From assembly GCA_028714855.1 (NCBI GenBank), contig JAQTLP010000007.1, positions 62,001-126,000 of the forward strand: a DNA stretch of 64,000 nt, in the 5' to 3' direction. The notes below the pieces were generated by a model. That model saw nothing but the letters and a program-made list of their open reading frames with translations. It was not told the DNA's origin and ran no database searches. How positions within the stretch are numbered: the first letter of the stretch is position 1; every line of letters begins with the position of its first letter. Positions 42,622 to 50,683 of the stretch are shown piece after piece. The position numbers and the translations under genes were made by a program. The stretch is from Phycisphaerae bacterium. GTDB taxonomy: Bacteria; Planctomycetota; Phycisphaerae; Sedimentisphaerales; Anaerobacaceae.

Positions 42622-43416
42622 ATGATAGGAAAAAAGATAAGATTAGAGAGAATAATCGACCGCAATTCTGGTAGAACGGTAATTGTTCCAATGGACCACG
42701 GCGTTACTGTCGGGCCTATTGAAGGGCTGACGGATATGCGAGAGGCGGTCAGCAAAGTCGTGGCCGGCGGAGCAAACGCTATCCTGATGCACAAAGGGAT
42801 GGTTCGTGCAGGCCACAGAGGCGCAGGCAAGGACATCGGGCTGGTTATCCACCTCTCGGCAGGAACGTCAATGAGTCCTGACCCAAACGCAAAAGAGCTG
42901 GTTTGCACCGTTGAGGAAGCGATTAAGCTGGGCGCTGACGCCGTGTCGGTACATATAAACCTAGGTGCCGAGACGGATAAAGAAATGCTGGGGCAATTGG
43001 GCTTCGTAAGCGAGCGGTGTATGCAATGGCAGATACCGCTTGTTGCGATGATGTACACGCGCGGGCCCAAAATCAAAAATGAATACGATGTTGCCAATGT
43101 CAAGCACGCCGCCAGAGTCGGGGCAGAACTTGGCGCCGATATTGTCAAGGTGCCATACACCGGCAGTGTCAAAAGTTTCGCCACGGTAGTCCAGGGCTGT
43201 CCTGTGCCGGTGGTGATTGCAGGCGGGCCGAAGATGGAAAGCGACAAGGACATATTTGAGATGGTCGAAGGGGCATTGAAAGCCGGTGCCGCGGGTCTTT
43301 CTATCGGCCGAAACGCTTTCCAGCACAAAAATCCTGAAAAAGTAGTCGGTGTTCTTTGCGAAATGGTACACGAAGGCATCAGCGTCGAAAAGGCAGTCAA
43401 AATGCTTCGGGGTTAA
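42622..43416 (+). CDS. aroA': 2-amino-3,7-dideoxy-D-threo-hept-6-ulosonate synthase
   Basis: Class I aldolase of the DeoC/FbaB family (264 aa) that makes ADH, the precursor of 3-dehydroquinate in the archaeal-type early shikimate route. The barrel motifs are [40 protein letters not shown]-like ([13 protein letters not shown]), [10 protein letters not shown] with the Schiff-base Lys, VVIAGGPKM and [10 protein letters not shown]. An upstream in-frame ATG (42604) exists, but a GGAG site lies 8 nt before ATG 42622, which I choose. The pairing with the next gene supports ADH synthase over fructose-bisphosphate aldolase. Confidence 0.9.
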   Translation: MIGKKIRLERIIDRNSGRTVIVPMDHGVTVGPIEGLTDMREAVSKVVAGGANAILMHKGMVRAGHRGAGKDIGLVIHLSAGTSMSPDPNAKELVCTVEEAIKLGADAVSVHINLGAETDKEMLGQLGFVSERCMQWQIPLVAMMYTRGPKIKNEYDVANVKHAARVGAELGADIVKVPYTGSVKSFATVVQGCPVPVVIAGGPKMESDKDIFEMVEGALKAGAAGLSIGRNAFQHKNPEKVVGVLCEMVHEGISVEKAVKMLRG

Positions 43417-43444
43417 CATACGTAGCCGATAAGGAATTAACAGA

Positions 43445-44440
43445 ATGAAAAAGCTATGGGTAAATGTTGTTCCATACGAAAAGGACATTGCTATAGCTGC
43501 GCTTGAAAGCGGTGCTGAAGCAGTGGTTTTGCCGGACGGAAAAAGCGCAACTGTTCGCGAGTTCGGTAAAATCAAAACGGTCGAGAAAAACGGCGATATT
43601 AAACCCGGCATTGATGTTGAGTTCGTCGATATAGCAGGCAAAGCAGACGAGGATAAAGCTGCGGCGGTGCCCGAGAGCAAAATCATTGTGCTGCGAATGC
43701 TCGACTGGACGATTATCCCGATTGAGAATCTGCTGGCCAAGCGCGGCAGAAATATAATGGTGCAGGTGAAAAACAGCGAACAGGCCAAATTGATGGTCGA
43801 GATATTGGAGAAAGGCGTCGACGGCGTTGTGCTGAATACGACAGACGTCAACGAGATTAAAAAAACCGCTGACCTCATTCAGGGCGTAAGCGAAAAGGTC
43901 GCTCTTGTAACAGCTACTATTACAGCCGCAAAACAGCTCGGGATGGGTGACCGGGCTTGCCTCGATACCTGCACGCAAATGGAGCTGGGTGAGGGTATGC
44001 TCGTCGGAAATACGGCTTCGGGTTTCTTTTTGGTGCATTCGGAATCCATCGACAATCCTTATGTGGCATCTCGGCCTTTCCGCGTCAATGCCGGTGCGGT
44101 GCACGCATACACTCTGGCGCCTGGCGGTAAAACCATGTATCTGGCCGATTTGAAGGCCGGTGACGAGGTGATGGTGGTAGATTTTCAGGGCAAAAGCCAG
44201 ACGGCATATCTGGGCAGAAACAAGATTGAGAAAAGACCTATGATACTTATTGAAGCCGAGGCCGAAGGTATGCCGATAAGTCTTGTTATGCAGAATGCCG
44301 AGACAATCCGATTAGTCAGCCCCGATGGGAAAGCGATTTCGATTACGAGTTTGAAACTGGGCGATAAGGTGCTTGGCCATATCGAAAAGGCCGGCAGGCA
44401 TTTCGGTATGCAAGTCGATGAAACTCTCATAGAAAGGTAG
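43445..44440 (+). CDS. aroB': 3-dehydroquinate synthase II
   Basis: NAD-dependent DHQ synthase II (331 aa), which converts ADH to 3-dehydroquinate. It is unrelated to AroB. Typical stretches are [69 protein letters not shown] and [16 protein letters not shown]. Full length for the family described in methanogens. It follows the ADH synthase gene by 28 nt. With aroDE divergent next to it, the locus bypasses DAHP synthase and AroB, starting from aspartate semialdehyde and a 6-deoxy-5-ketofructose phosphate. Confidence 0.95.
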   Translation: MKKLWVNVVPYEKDIAIAALESGAEAVVLPDGKSATVREFGKIKTVEKNGDIKPGIDVEFVDIAGKADEDKAAAVPESKIIVLRMLDWTIIPIENLLAKRGRNIMVQVKNSEQAKLMVEILEKGVDGVVLNTTDVNEIKKTADLIQGVSEKVALVTATITAAKQLGMGDRACLDTCTQMELGEGMLVGNTASGFFLVHSESIDNPYVASRPFRVNAGAVHAYTLAPGGKTMYLADLKAGDEVMVVDFQGKSQTAYLGRNKIEKRPMILIEAEAEGMPISLVMQNAETIRLVSPDGKAISITSLKLGDKVLGHIEKAGRHFGMQVDETLIER

Positions 44441-44444
44441 CTCT

Positions 44445-44876
44445 ATGAACTGGACAGGTGATATATTTGCCATACTGCTGGCGGTTTGCTGCGGGGCTGC
44501 CATCGGCCTCGAACGTCAGCTCAAACGCAAACCCGCAGGCCTGCGTACGAATGTTCTGATATGCCTTGGCGCAGCCGTTTTCACTATAATCTCGGCGAGA
44601 ATGGCCGGCGATAAGGATTCTATCACAAGAATCGCGGCCCAAATCGTAACAGGCGTAGGTTTTCTCGGTGCAGGCGCGGTCATTCAGGACAGGGGCGGCA
44701 TCCACGGCCTGACCACCGCCGCGACAATCTGGCTGGTGGCCAGCGTCGGTATGGCCTGCGGCGCAAAGTTGTATCTGCTGGCGGTCATATCAACTCTCAT
44801 CGCGGTTATTGTTCTGGTGGGTCTTAGACGTTTGGAAAACCGCTTTGGACGTTCCGATAAAAAACACGAACAGTGA
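44445..44876 (+). CDS. MgtC/SapB family inner-membrane protein
   Basis: A 143-aa membrane protein of the MgtC/SapB family. Its signature is ILLAVCCGAAIGLERQLKRKPAGLRT at the N-terminus, then GVGFLGAGAVIQDRGGIHGLTTAATIW and ASVGMACG, with four TM helices. It lacks the soluble C-terminal domain of Salmonella MgtC, as most bacterial members do. In that family it is linked to Mg2+ stress and ATP synthase control, but the short forms are uncharacterised. It starts 4 nt after aroB' and so is probably co-transcribed; the metabolic link is unclear. Confidence 0.9.
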   Translation: MNWTGDIFAILLAVCCGAAIGLERQLKRKPAGLRTNVLICLGAAVFTIISARMAGDKDSITRIAAQIVTGVGFLGAGAVIQDRGGIHGLTTAATIWLVASVGMACGAKLYLLAVISTLIAVIVLVGLRRLENRFGRSDKKHEQ

Positions 44877-44899
44877 ACATATATAATCCGTTCTTTTAT

Positions 44900-45625
44900 T
44901 CAGCTATCACGCTCGGCTGATAAGATTACTGCAAAGGCCAAAGCCGCTGTTTCAATGCGAAGGATTGTATTTGTAAGTTGAACGAATCTTGCTCCGAAAT
45001 CCTCTAAAAGGGTTTTTTCACCTTCTGTTATTCCGCCTTCGGGGCCAACAAATGCTATTATGTCTTTTGTGTCGAGCCGCTTTGTGGTTAAGGCCGGTGA
45101 ATTTGGCTCAAGGCTGCCAACCAAAATTTCCGCCTTGTTGTGCTGATTTTTCAGGGCTGAAAGAATCTTGTCCAGAGTCACAGGCATATCGATTTGCGGC
45201 AGGAAAATTCGCCGGCATTGCTTGGCTGCTGCTATCGCTATATTTCGCCATCGCTGAACAGCTTTAGGATTCTTCGGCTGTTTTATAGTCCGCTCGAAGA
45301 TAACAGGGATGATACGGTCAATTCCAAGCTCTGTGCATTTTTCGAGCAGCCAGTCAAATCTTTCGCCTTTCGGGGGACTTACCGCTATCGCGATTTCGGG
45401 TTTGTCGGGCTTATCTATTTTTTTGAGGTCGATAATTTTTAATGACACAGATTTACTCGCTGCCTTTTCAATGGAAGCCGTCGCCAATATTCCTGCTCCA
45501 TCGAAGAGCTCGACCTTGTCGCCTGTTTTCAATCTGCACACATTGAACAGATGATGTGCTTCGCCGCCGGTCAGCTCAACTGCCGGTTCTTTCAGAGACT
45601 CGCAGTAAAATCGATTCAAATGCAT
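44900..45625 (-). CDS. rsmE: 16S rRNA (uracil1498-N3)-methyltransferase
   Basis: RsmE of the SPOUT superfamily (241 aa), which methylates U1498 of 16S rRNA. It shows the N-terminal PUA-like start MHLNRFYCESL, GGEAHHLFNVCRLKTGDKVELFDG by position about 23-46, KGERFDWLLEKCTELGIDRI, and the knot motifs FVGPEGGITEGE and LTNTILRIETAALAF. The frame is open for 48 codons further upstream to 45769, but that extension lies within the dispersed repeat and reads as Gln/Asn/Ser/Pro-rich residues. I place the start at 45625, where homology begins. Confidence 0.93.
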   Translation of the reverse strand: MHLNRFYCESLKEPAVELTGGEAHHLFNVCRLKTGDKVELFDGAGILATASIEKAASKSVSLKIIDLKKIDKPDKPEIAIAVSPPKGERFDWLLEKCTELGIDRIIPVIFERTIKQPKNPKAVQRWRNIAIAAAKQCRRIFLPQIDMPVTLDKILSALKNQHNKAEILVGSLEPNSPALTTKRLDTKDIIAFVGPEGGITEGEKTLLEDFGARFVQLTNTILRIETAALAFAVILSAERDS

Positions 45626-45678
45626 AATATGCTCACATAAGATAGTCTTAGAAGAGTCCCGATTCAAGGGTGCACCTT

Positions 45679-45857
45679 TTGAAATTGGGTTTGATTGGGT
45701 TTGTTTTTTCGAGTTCATAGTTCGTTGTTTTTGGTTGTTAGTTATTGTTAACACTAAAGTTATATTCATTTTGGGGGTTTTGGAAATTGGCTTTGTTTCG
45801 CATAATTAATATCATTTTGATTGATTTTTCAGCTATAAACAGAAAATCTCCGCTGCC
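45679..45857 (-). repeat. Dispersed 180-bp repeat, copy B
   Basis: Reverse-strand copy of the element at 30606-30784 (see there for shared blocks). It lies directly upstream of rsmE, so the rsmE transcript must begin inside or upstream of it. It creates a spurious in-frame N-terminal extension of rsmE containing KKQTQSNPISKGAPL. Confidence 0.7.
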
Positions 45858-46232
45858 GAAATTTCAGCCACAGAGAAAAAAGAGAAGTAAATTACAAACA
45901 GTATTAATTGGTTATTTGAAACCGCTCATTGGTTATTCCTTTCAAGATAGACTGATTCTCTACTGTTGGAGGAACATGCGCGATTGATGCGAAAATTGCT
46001 TTCGTCTCTCGTCGCTTGGCCCTCGTAACTCGATGTGGGAAAAGGAGTAAGAAAATTTTAGATTTTTTAGTTTTTGGTGTTCGGGTATATGCGCGTTTGA
46101 TTGAAAAGATGATAGGGTGTAGGGTTTAGGGTGCAGGAGATAGGAAAAGATGGATTAACCACGAATGGACACGAATTAACACAAGGATGGAGTGTGCAGC
46201 GGTGCCGACTCGCCTCGCTTCGCTGGGACCTA
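45858..46232. other. Intergenic region, no supported gene
   Basis: About 375 bases between the dispersed repeat and the relic leader. It contains the phrase CCACGAATGGACACGAATTAACAC (46160-46183, given here in part), which recurs as CACGGATTAACACAGATTTAC near 39898, suggesting another low-copy interspersed sequence. No RNA fold or protein is recognised. Confidence 0.4.
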
Positions 46233-46325
46233 TTAGAGATTGAACATATAGGATTTGGCAAGTGCCGCCAAGGTCAAAAGTGTAACTGCTGTTATTTTCA
46301 GCCGGGGGGTATTCATAATTTTCAT
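46233..46325 (-). pseudogene. Relic signal-peptide reading frame
   Basis: A 30-codon frame starting MKIMNTPRLKITAVTLL and ending soon after ALAKSYMFNL has a good ribosome site (AGGAAAGGCTG). It reads as a Sec signal peptide with no mature protein. Its ribosome site and first codons (GGCTGATGAAAATTA) match those of the RHS gene starting at 47789, so one may have been copied from the other. It is probably the truncated front of a secreted protein. Confidence 0.45.
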
Positions 46326-46362
46326 CAGCCTTTCCTGCTAAAAAAATTACTCTTTAATTTTT

Positions 46363-46827
46363 CTATTTGTTGCTCATTTTCGATTCTTTTTCTAATTCTT
46401 CAAAACTTTTTGTTTCTGTATACCACCACCAATTCCAGTAATGATACCTCCATCCAATAACAAGAAATGAATATTCTGAACCTATATGGCAAGCAGGCGC
46501 CTCAAGCTGATAAAGATGATTTTGGGTTTCTACGCAAAAGCAGGCAATTGAAACAAGAAATAACAATAACAGAAATAATGTAGCCTTACTCTTTTTTTTG
46601 TATATCATCAGAGAAACCATTATAGAAGCAAAAAACAATAAAATACTTGGAATGGCAGCAACCATTCTTCGCCAATTTATGTTCCCATCTTCCCATTTAA
46701 ATTTAGGTATCCATATCTCAAAATGAAACCACGTTATTAGAGAAATAAGAAAATGCAAAACAAACAATAAAGAAATCAGCAACGTTAACTCTTGCAAAAT
46801 TCTCTTTTTATTATAATTAAGGCTCAT
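46363..46827 (-). CDS. Membrane protein after RHS tip C (candidate immunity protein)
   Basis: A 154-aa protein with three TM helices (about 12-34, 55-76, 82-102), followed by an aromatic-rich segment (IGWRYHYWNWWWYTETKS) and a charged end. No family recognised. It is the next gene after the RHS tip at 46857-47789, 29 nt away on the same strand. In polymorphic toxin loci that position normally holds the cognate immunity gene, and membrane location would fit a toxin acting at the membrane. The immunity role is inferred from position only. Confidence 0.55.
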   Translation of the reverse strand: MSLNYNKKRILQELTLLISLLFVLHFLISLITWFHFEIWIPKFKWEDGNINWRRMVAAIPSILLFFASIMVSLMIYKKKSKATLFLLLLFLVSIACFCVETQNHLYQLEAPACHIGSEYSFLVIGWRYHYWNWWWYTETKSFEELEKESKMSNK

Positions 46828-46856
46828 TTTGGACTCTCATAATAAGATTTAATTTA

Positions 46857-47789
46857 TCACTCTTCCGTTAGTCTTCTTATATATTCTGCATTTAATTCTG
46901 TGATAACAGCTTCCATCCTTTTCAATTCTGCTTCGATCTGACGCTCCATCCATCCTGCAGGATCTTTGCTATATTCATAAGGTTTCGGGAATTCCATAAA
47001 GATATCTGGGTGGTTTTTCATCAGATTATCGAGATCTTCAAAATGTGAGATTATTTTTCTTTGCCCGTAAGGTAGCTTATGTCCCTCACCTACGACTCCA
47101 CAACCAAATAAACCTACACCATATACTCCTTTGCTTTCGAGAGTTTCTTTCAACTGGGATAATGTTGTTATCCCGTGGTTACTCTTCTGTAGATCGCTTA
47201 GTACATCGTATGCAGTAGAACTTCTCGCTATTGACTTTTGAATATCAATATCCTGTATTCTCCCAAAAGATAGTCCCTGAATATCAAAATAATCCCAATA
47301 ATGATGCAAAGCATAAAATGCGGCACCAACGGTTAATGCGCCGCCAGCAGCTATCCAAGGAAATTCTCCTTTTGGATCCAATTTATTAACCGGATTGTTC
47401 TGACAGTAAAGGTATTTATGCAACGTCATCGGTTCTTCAAATTTGCCGAAGACGGGGTCGCGGGAAGTAAATCTATAAAGATATGGGGCGTATTGTCGGG
47501 CACGGAGGTAATACTGGCCGGTGTCGCTGTCGTAGTATTGGCCGGTGAAGCGGAACGAAGCTACCATTCCTATAGCTGCATTGCTTTCCAGAGTCTCACC
47601 AAATGGACCATACGTCGAATAACCGTTTACGGCGCCAGTATCAATAAAAGCTTCGCGGACACTGCCGAGACGGTCAGACAGATAGAAATTTTTCATCGTA
47701 TAACTGCCGTTGTGCTGCATAAGCGGCTGGCCGTTGGCCCGCCACACGGATGGCGGGTAAACGTGGATGTAGGTCTTGTTAATTTTCAT
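46857..47789 (-). CDS. Orphan RHS core with C-terminal tip (tip C)
   Basis: A 310-aa fragment of an RHS/YD-repeat protein. The last part of the RHS core is intact: PLMQHNGSYTMKNFYLSDRLGSVREAF, FGETLES, FRFTGQYYDSDTGQYYLRARQY and the RHS-associated core end FTSRDPVFGKF...LHKYLYCQNNPVNKLDPKG (residues about 25-145 in all). After this comes a unique tip (about 146-310) starting with a hydrophobic stretch (WIAAGGALTVGAAFYALHHYW) and then a charged region of unknown fold. The long YD-repeat shell is missing. It has its own start with a GAAGGG ribosome site, and residues VYPPSVWRA interrupt the core relative to its neighbours. Confidence 0.8.
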   Translation of the reverse strand: MKINKTYIHVYPPSVWRANGQPLMQHNGSYTMKNFYLSDRLGSVREAFIDTGAVNGYSTYGPFGETLESNAAIGMVASFRFTGQYYDSDTGQYYLRARQYAPYLYRFTSRDPVFGKFEEPMTLHKYLYCQNNPVNKLDPKGEFPWIAAGGALTVGAAFYALHHYWDYFDIQGLSFGRIQDIDIQKSIARSSTAYDVLSDLQKSNHGITTLSQLKETLESKGVYGVGLFGCGVVGEGHKLPYGQRKIISHFEDLDNLMKNHPDIFMEFPKPYEYSKDPAGWMERQIEAELKRMEAVITELNAEYIRRLTEE

Positions 47790-47826
47790 CAGCCCTTCCC
47801 GATTAAACTACCCTTCTTTCTCACTT

Positions 47827-49242
47827 TCACTTATTCTCGTTTTCAAGTTTATTAGCATCCTCAATTGCTTTTCTTTTGATACTCTCAAGATATGCTGTTC
47901 TAACAGCCTCACGAACTTTTACTTCTAGTTCAGGCGAAGGTTTCGACACAAAACCTGACAAGAAGAATTTACCCTTTTCATATTCAACGTTTGCAAAAAA
48001 AACATCACCATTTTCAAAAACGATTTGACAGTTACCATGCCCGCCAAAACCAAAATTATAACATCCAACAAAAACGTTGAAATTGCCAGACATTCTTCCG
48101 ATACTGTTATTTAACCTTTCAATCGCAATCTCTTCTGCATTATTCTTGTAGAATTCAGTCTGATTACGTACTGAATCAATAATCTGATAGACAAAAGTTT
48201 GCATTTGATCTTGTTTTTGTTGTTCTCTATATTTAACAAAGCCAAACACCGAACCAACAATAAAAACGAAAATAGCTGTCACGATTACAAACTTGCCAAT
48301 ATCGAGCAGCGATTGTCTAACAGGGTAATAGGAATAAACTTCGCCTGTTTTGCTCGCCGCACTGGTTTTCAGATTTTTGAGGACAACCCAGTTTCTAAAA
48401 TAAACTTCTGCCATATAAACAACCGTGCATCCAAGAGCTATTACAGCCATCGCATAAATTGGTAAACGGCTCAGATGATAACCCGGATCCGTGACATACT
48501 GCGGCACATTCAAATTGATGGCAGATGGTAAAAAGAAGATTTCCGCGAATGTAAAGGCGACAAAATAGAGCACGTCACATTTCCACCATTTCAGCTTTAG
48601 GGCGTAAGCAGTATTGTAAATAATTATTGCTGGCAACAAACCCGTTAAGTAAATTATTCCTTTTGTGATAAATATTGGTTCTAACCGAAAGTTTATAAAT
48701 CCTGAACCAGTTGCCGCGACAAAAACAACTACAACGGCCATAACGCACGATCTGACAACTCCAATCAAAATCGCTCGCGAGTGTTTAGAGATATTTCCTT
48801 GATTAAACTTCTCGAGTACTTCTTTGTGCCTTAGTTCTTTTATACTTCTGTGAGTTCTAAAGATGGTTTCTGCAAGGTAAACAGCAATGCCGATGAACGT
48901 AAGAATATACAGGAAAAAGACGATAAATCCGTCCTCTCCATCACCAGATGGATGTACATGCACTAAAATAAGACTGATGCAAAAAAACAATTCTAAGGAA
49001 AGAAAACCGATGAAATAAAGTATATCGCAGGTGAACTGCTTTAGCTTCAAGGCACAACCGAGATTATAGAGAAGCATCGCAGGAAGAAGAAACAGTATAG
49101 CTAAAAGGGCTGCTGGAACAACTTCAAGGTCTCCACCGGCAATCACAATACCTGTTGTAATCGCCACCAATACACCTATGGCACTAAGTCTGACAAAATT
49201 AATGGCCACAAGCATTAACTGATATGAATTTTTTTTAAGCAT
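47827..49242 (-). CDS. Polytopic membrane protein with internal duplication (candidate immunity protein)
   Basis: A 471-aa protein with about nine TM segments. Its first 130 residues and residues about 160-290 are repeats of one another. Each contains four helices and a similar hallmark: LLPAMLLYNLGCALKLKQFTCDILYF versus LLPAIIIYNTAYALKLKWWKCDVLYF, and VYLAETIFRTHRSIK versus VYMAEVYFRNWVVLK. A further TM (about 318-338) leads to a soluble C-terminal domain (about 340-470). It starts 16 nt after RHS tip B and is its likely immunity partner by position. No known family. Confidence 0.6.
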   Translation of the reverse strand: MLKKNSYQLMLVAINFVRLSAIGVLVAITTGIVIAGGDLEVVPAALLAILFLLPAMLLYNLGCALKLKQFTCDILYFIGFLSLELFFCISLILVHVHPSGDGEDGFIVFFLYILTFIGIAVYLAETIFRTHRSIKELRHKEVLEKFNQGNISKHSRAILIGVVRSCVMAVVVVFVAATGSGFINFRLEPIFITKGIIYLTGLLPAIIIYNTAYALKLKWWKCDVLYFVAFTFAEIFFLPSAINLNVPQYVTDPGYHLSRLPIYAMAVIALGCTVVYMAEVYFRNWVVLKNLKTSAASKTGEVYSYYPVRQSLLDIGKFVIVTAIFVFIVGSVFGFVKYREQQKQDQMQTFVYQIIDSVRNQTEFYKNNAEEIAIERLNNSIGRMSGNFNVFVGCYNFGFGGHGNCQIVFENGDVFFANVEYEKGKFFLSGFVSKPSPELEVKVREAVRTAYLESIKRKAIEDANKLENENK

Positions 49243-49258
49243 AACAACTCCCTATCAA

Positions 49259-50254
49259 TTAATAGTCGAAATACCAATCATCAATTAAGTAATCTTGACC
49301 TAGACTAATGCCAGAAAAGCTACCACCTATTATATGCCGTCTTGCTTCACTAATTCCAGCAGATCGGAACATTGAATTAACCCAACTTGCACAATTCGGT
49401 CCATTCCGCAAATCAAAATCAATGGGCGCAGATTCCTCTTTATCTACATAAATAAAGGCCTGTAACACCAACTTGTATACAAACGAGGTATCATCTTCTT
49501 CCGACATGACCTCACGCCTATCAAAGTCCCAACTGCGTAAAGACCTAGATTCACCCCAATACTGACGAGAAGAATCAATATCATATCCTTTGTTAAATAC
49601 AGCTTTCAGTCTATCATTTTGACTTTCAGCACCCATTGCAAATCCCTTCTCGCCTCCACCAATATTTTGTAGAATACCAACACCATCCTCACTCATCGCT
49701 TTAAATATCTGATCTAAAAATGTAAAATCACCTGGTTTATCTGGAGCAGCTAAGATAAAGTGATGATTCGCAAAAGGGGAAAAAGAGGTGTCTCTTGCTG
49801 CCCAATAAACCTTTCTTCCATCGAGGTCAACTCCATCAACAGGGTCATTCTGACAATAGAGATATTTATGCAGTGACATTGGCTCTTGGAATTTTCCGAA
49901 GGCTGGGTCGCTCGATATAAACCTGCTGATATATGGGTCGTATTGTCGGGCACGGAGGTAATACTGGCCGGTATCGCTGTCGTAATACTGGCCTGTGAAG
50001 CGGAACGAAGCCAGCAGCCACATCAGTCCATTTTCTTCGAGAGTTTCGCCAAACGGACTATACGTCGAATAACCGTTTACGGCGCCGGTATTAGTAAAAG
50101 CCCCGCGGACGCTGCCGAGCCGGTCGCACAGGTAGAATTCTTTCGCCGTGTAACTGCCGTTGTGCTGCATAAGCGGCCGGCCGTTGGCGTGGACATATGT
50201 CTTCTGGATGCTCATATTATCGTTCGGGTTTAATTCGAGTAAAACAGTCGGCAA
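49259..50254 (-). CDS. Orphan RHS core with C-terminal tip (tip B), possible Cys-His hydrolase
   Basis: A 331-aa RHS fragment. The core end (LCDRLGSVRGAF, FTGQYYDSDTGQYYLRARQY, LHKYLYCQNDPVDGVDLDG) spans about 15-145. The unique tip (about 146-331) includes FANHHFILAAPDKPG and, near the C-terminus, NGPNCASWVNSMFRSAGIS. This His-then-Cys order with NCASWVN resembles permuted papain-like (NlpC/LRAT-type) hydrolases, but the match is only by eye. The frame has no ATG at its 5' edge: it opens at a TTG (50254) and the first ATG is 50215. In-frame homology continues upstream to a TAG, so it is 5'-truncated and may be silent or coupled. Confidence 0.72.
   Translation of the reverse strand: MPTVLLELNPNDNMSIQKTYVHANGRPLMQHNGSYTAKEFYLCDRLGSVRGAFTNTGAVNGYSTYSPFGETLEENGLMWLLASFRFTGQYYDSDTGQYYLRARQYDPYISRFISSDPAFGKFQEPMSLHKYLYCQNDPVDGVDLDGRKVYWAARDTSFSPFANHHFILAAPDKPGDFTFLDQIFKAMSEDGVGILQNIGGGEKGFAMGAESQNDRLKAVFNKGYDIDSSRQYWGESRSLRSWDFDRREVMSEEDDTSFVYKLVLQAFIYVDKEESAPIDFDLRNGPNCASWVNSMFRSAGISEARRHIIGGSFSGISLGQDYLIDDWYFDY
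49977..50193 (-). repeat. 217-bp identical repeat, copy in RHS tip B
   Basis: Base-for-base identical to 51384-51600 over 217 bp. It covers the RHS core segment from the ANGRPLMQHNG to the FTGQYYD region. The flanking core sequence differs, so the identity is patchy and implies recent recombination or gene conversion. Confidence 0.9.
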
Positions 50255-50284
50255 ATTGCCAGCAATGTCGATTTTCTATTATTT

Positions 50285-50662
50285 CTAAATTCCAAGCATA
50301 TGTAAAAGCATAACAATACTCAAAACCAACAGAAACAAGATAAACCAAACAAGCAAACATGATTTGGCATATTTATCTGCTTTTGCTGATTTTTCCTTTA
50401 GAGCAGGATCATTAATGGATTTTATTGCTTTGCCATATTCAGCACTCTTTTTGAACGATTTACCATCAGGAATTTCCCATATGTCAAAATGATGATTTTT
50501 CATATATCTATTCATACGGAAACCGTTAACCATCATTATCAATATTGCCAAAGCAACAGAGACCCCAAATGAAATTATTCCAAAGTATATAAGAAAGGCA
50601 AATTTTGCTTCACCTGAAAACAAATTGTAGATAAATCCCAATATTGTAACAACCTTAACCAT
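50285..50662 (-). CDS. Small membrane protein after RHS tip A (candidate immunity protein)
   Basis: A 125-aa protein with two TM helices at the N-terminus (about 5-20 and 25-45), a charged middle (MKNHHFDIWEIPDGKSFKKSAEY, residues about 55-78) and a C-terminal TM helix (about 103-122, CLLVWFILFLLVLSIVMLL). No family recognised. It lies 21 nt after the RHS tip A gene in the same orientation, the usual place for immunity. A/T-rich codons mark it as different from the RHS core. Confidence 0.55.
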   Translation of the reverse strand: MVKVVTILGFIYNLFSGEAKFAFLIYFGIISFGVSVALAILIMMVNGFRMNRYMKNHHFDIWEIPDGKSFKKSAEYGKAIKSINDPALKEKSAKADKYAKSCLLVWFILFLLVLSIVMLLHMLGI

Positions 50663-50683
50663 TTGATCTAATACTCCTATCTA

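Noticed and set aside
44312-44705. Long minus-strand frames opposite aroB' and mgtC
   Set aside because: Antisense shadows of well-supported genes with no family resemblance.
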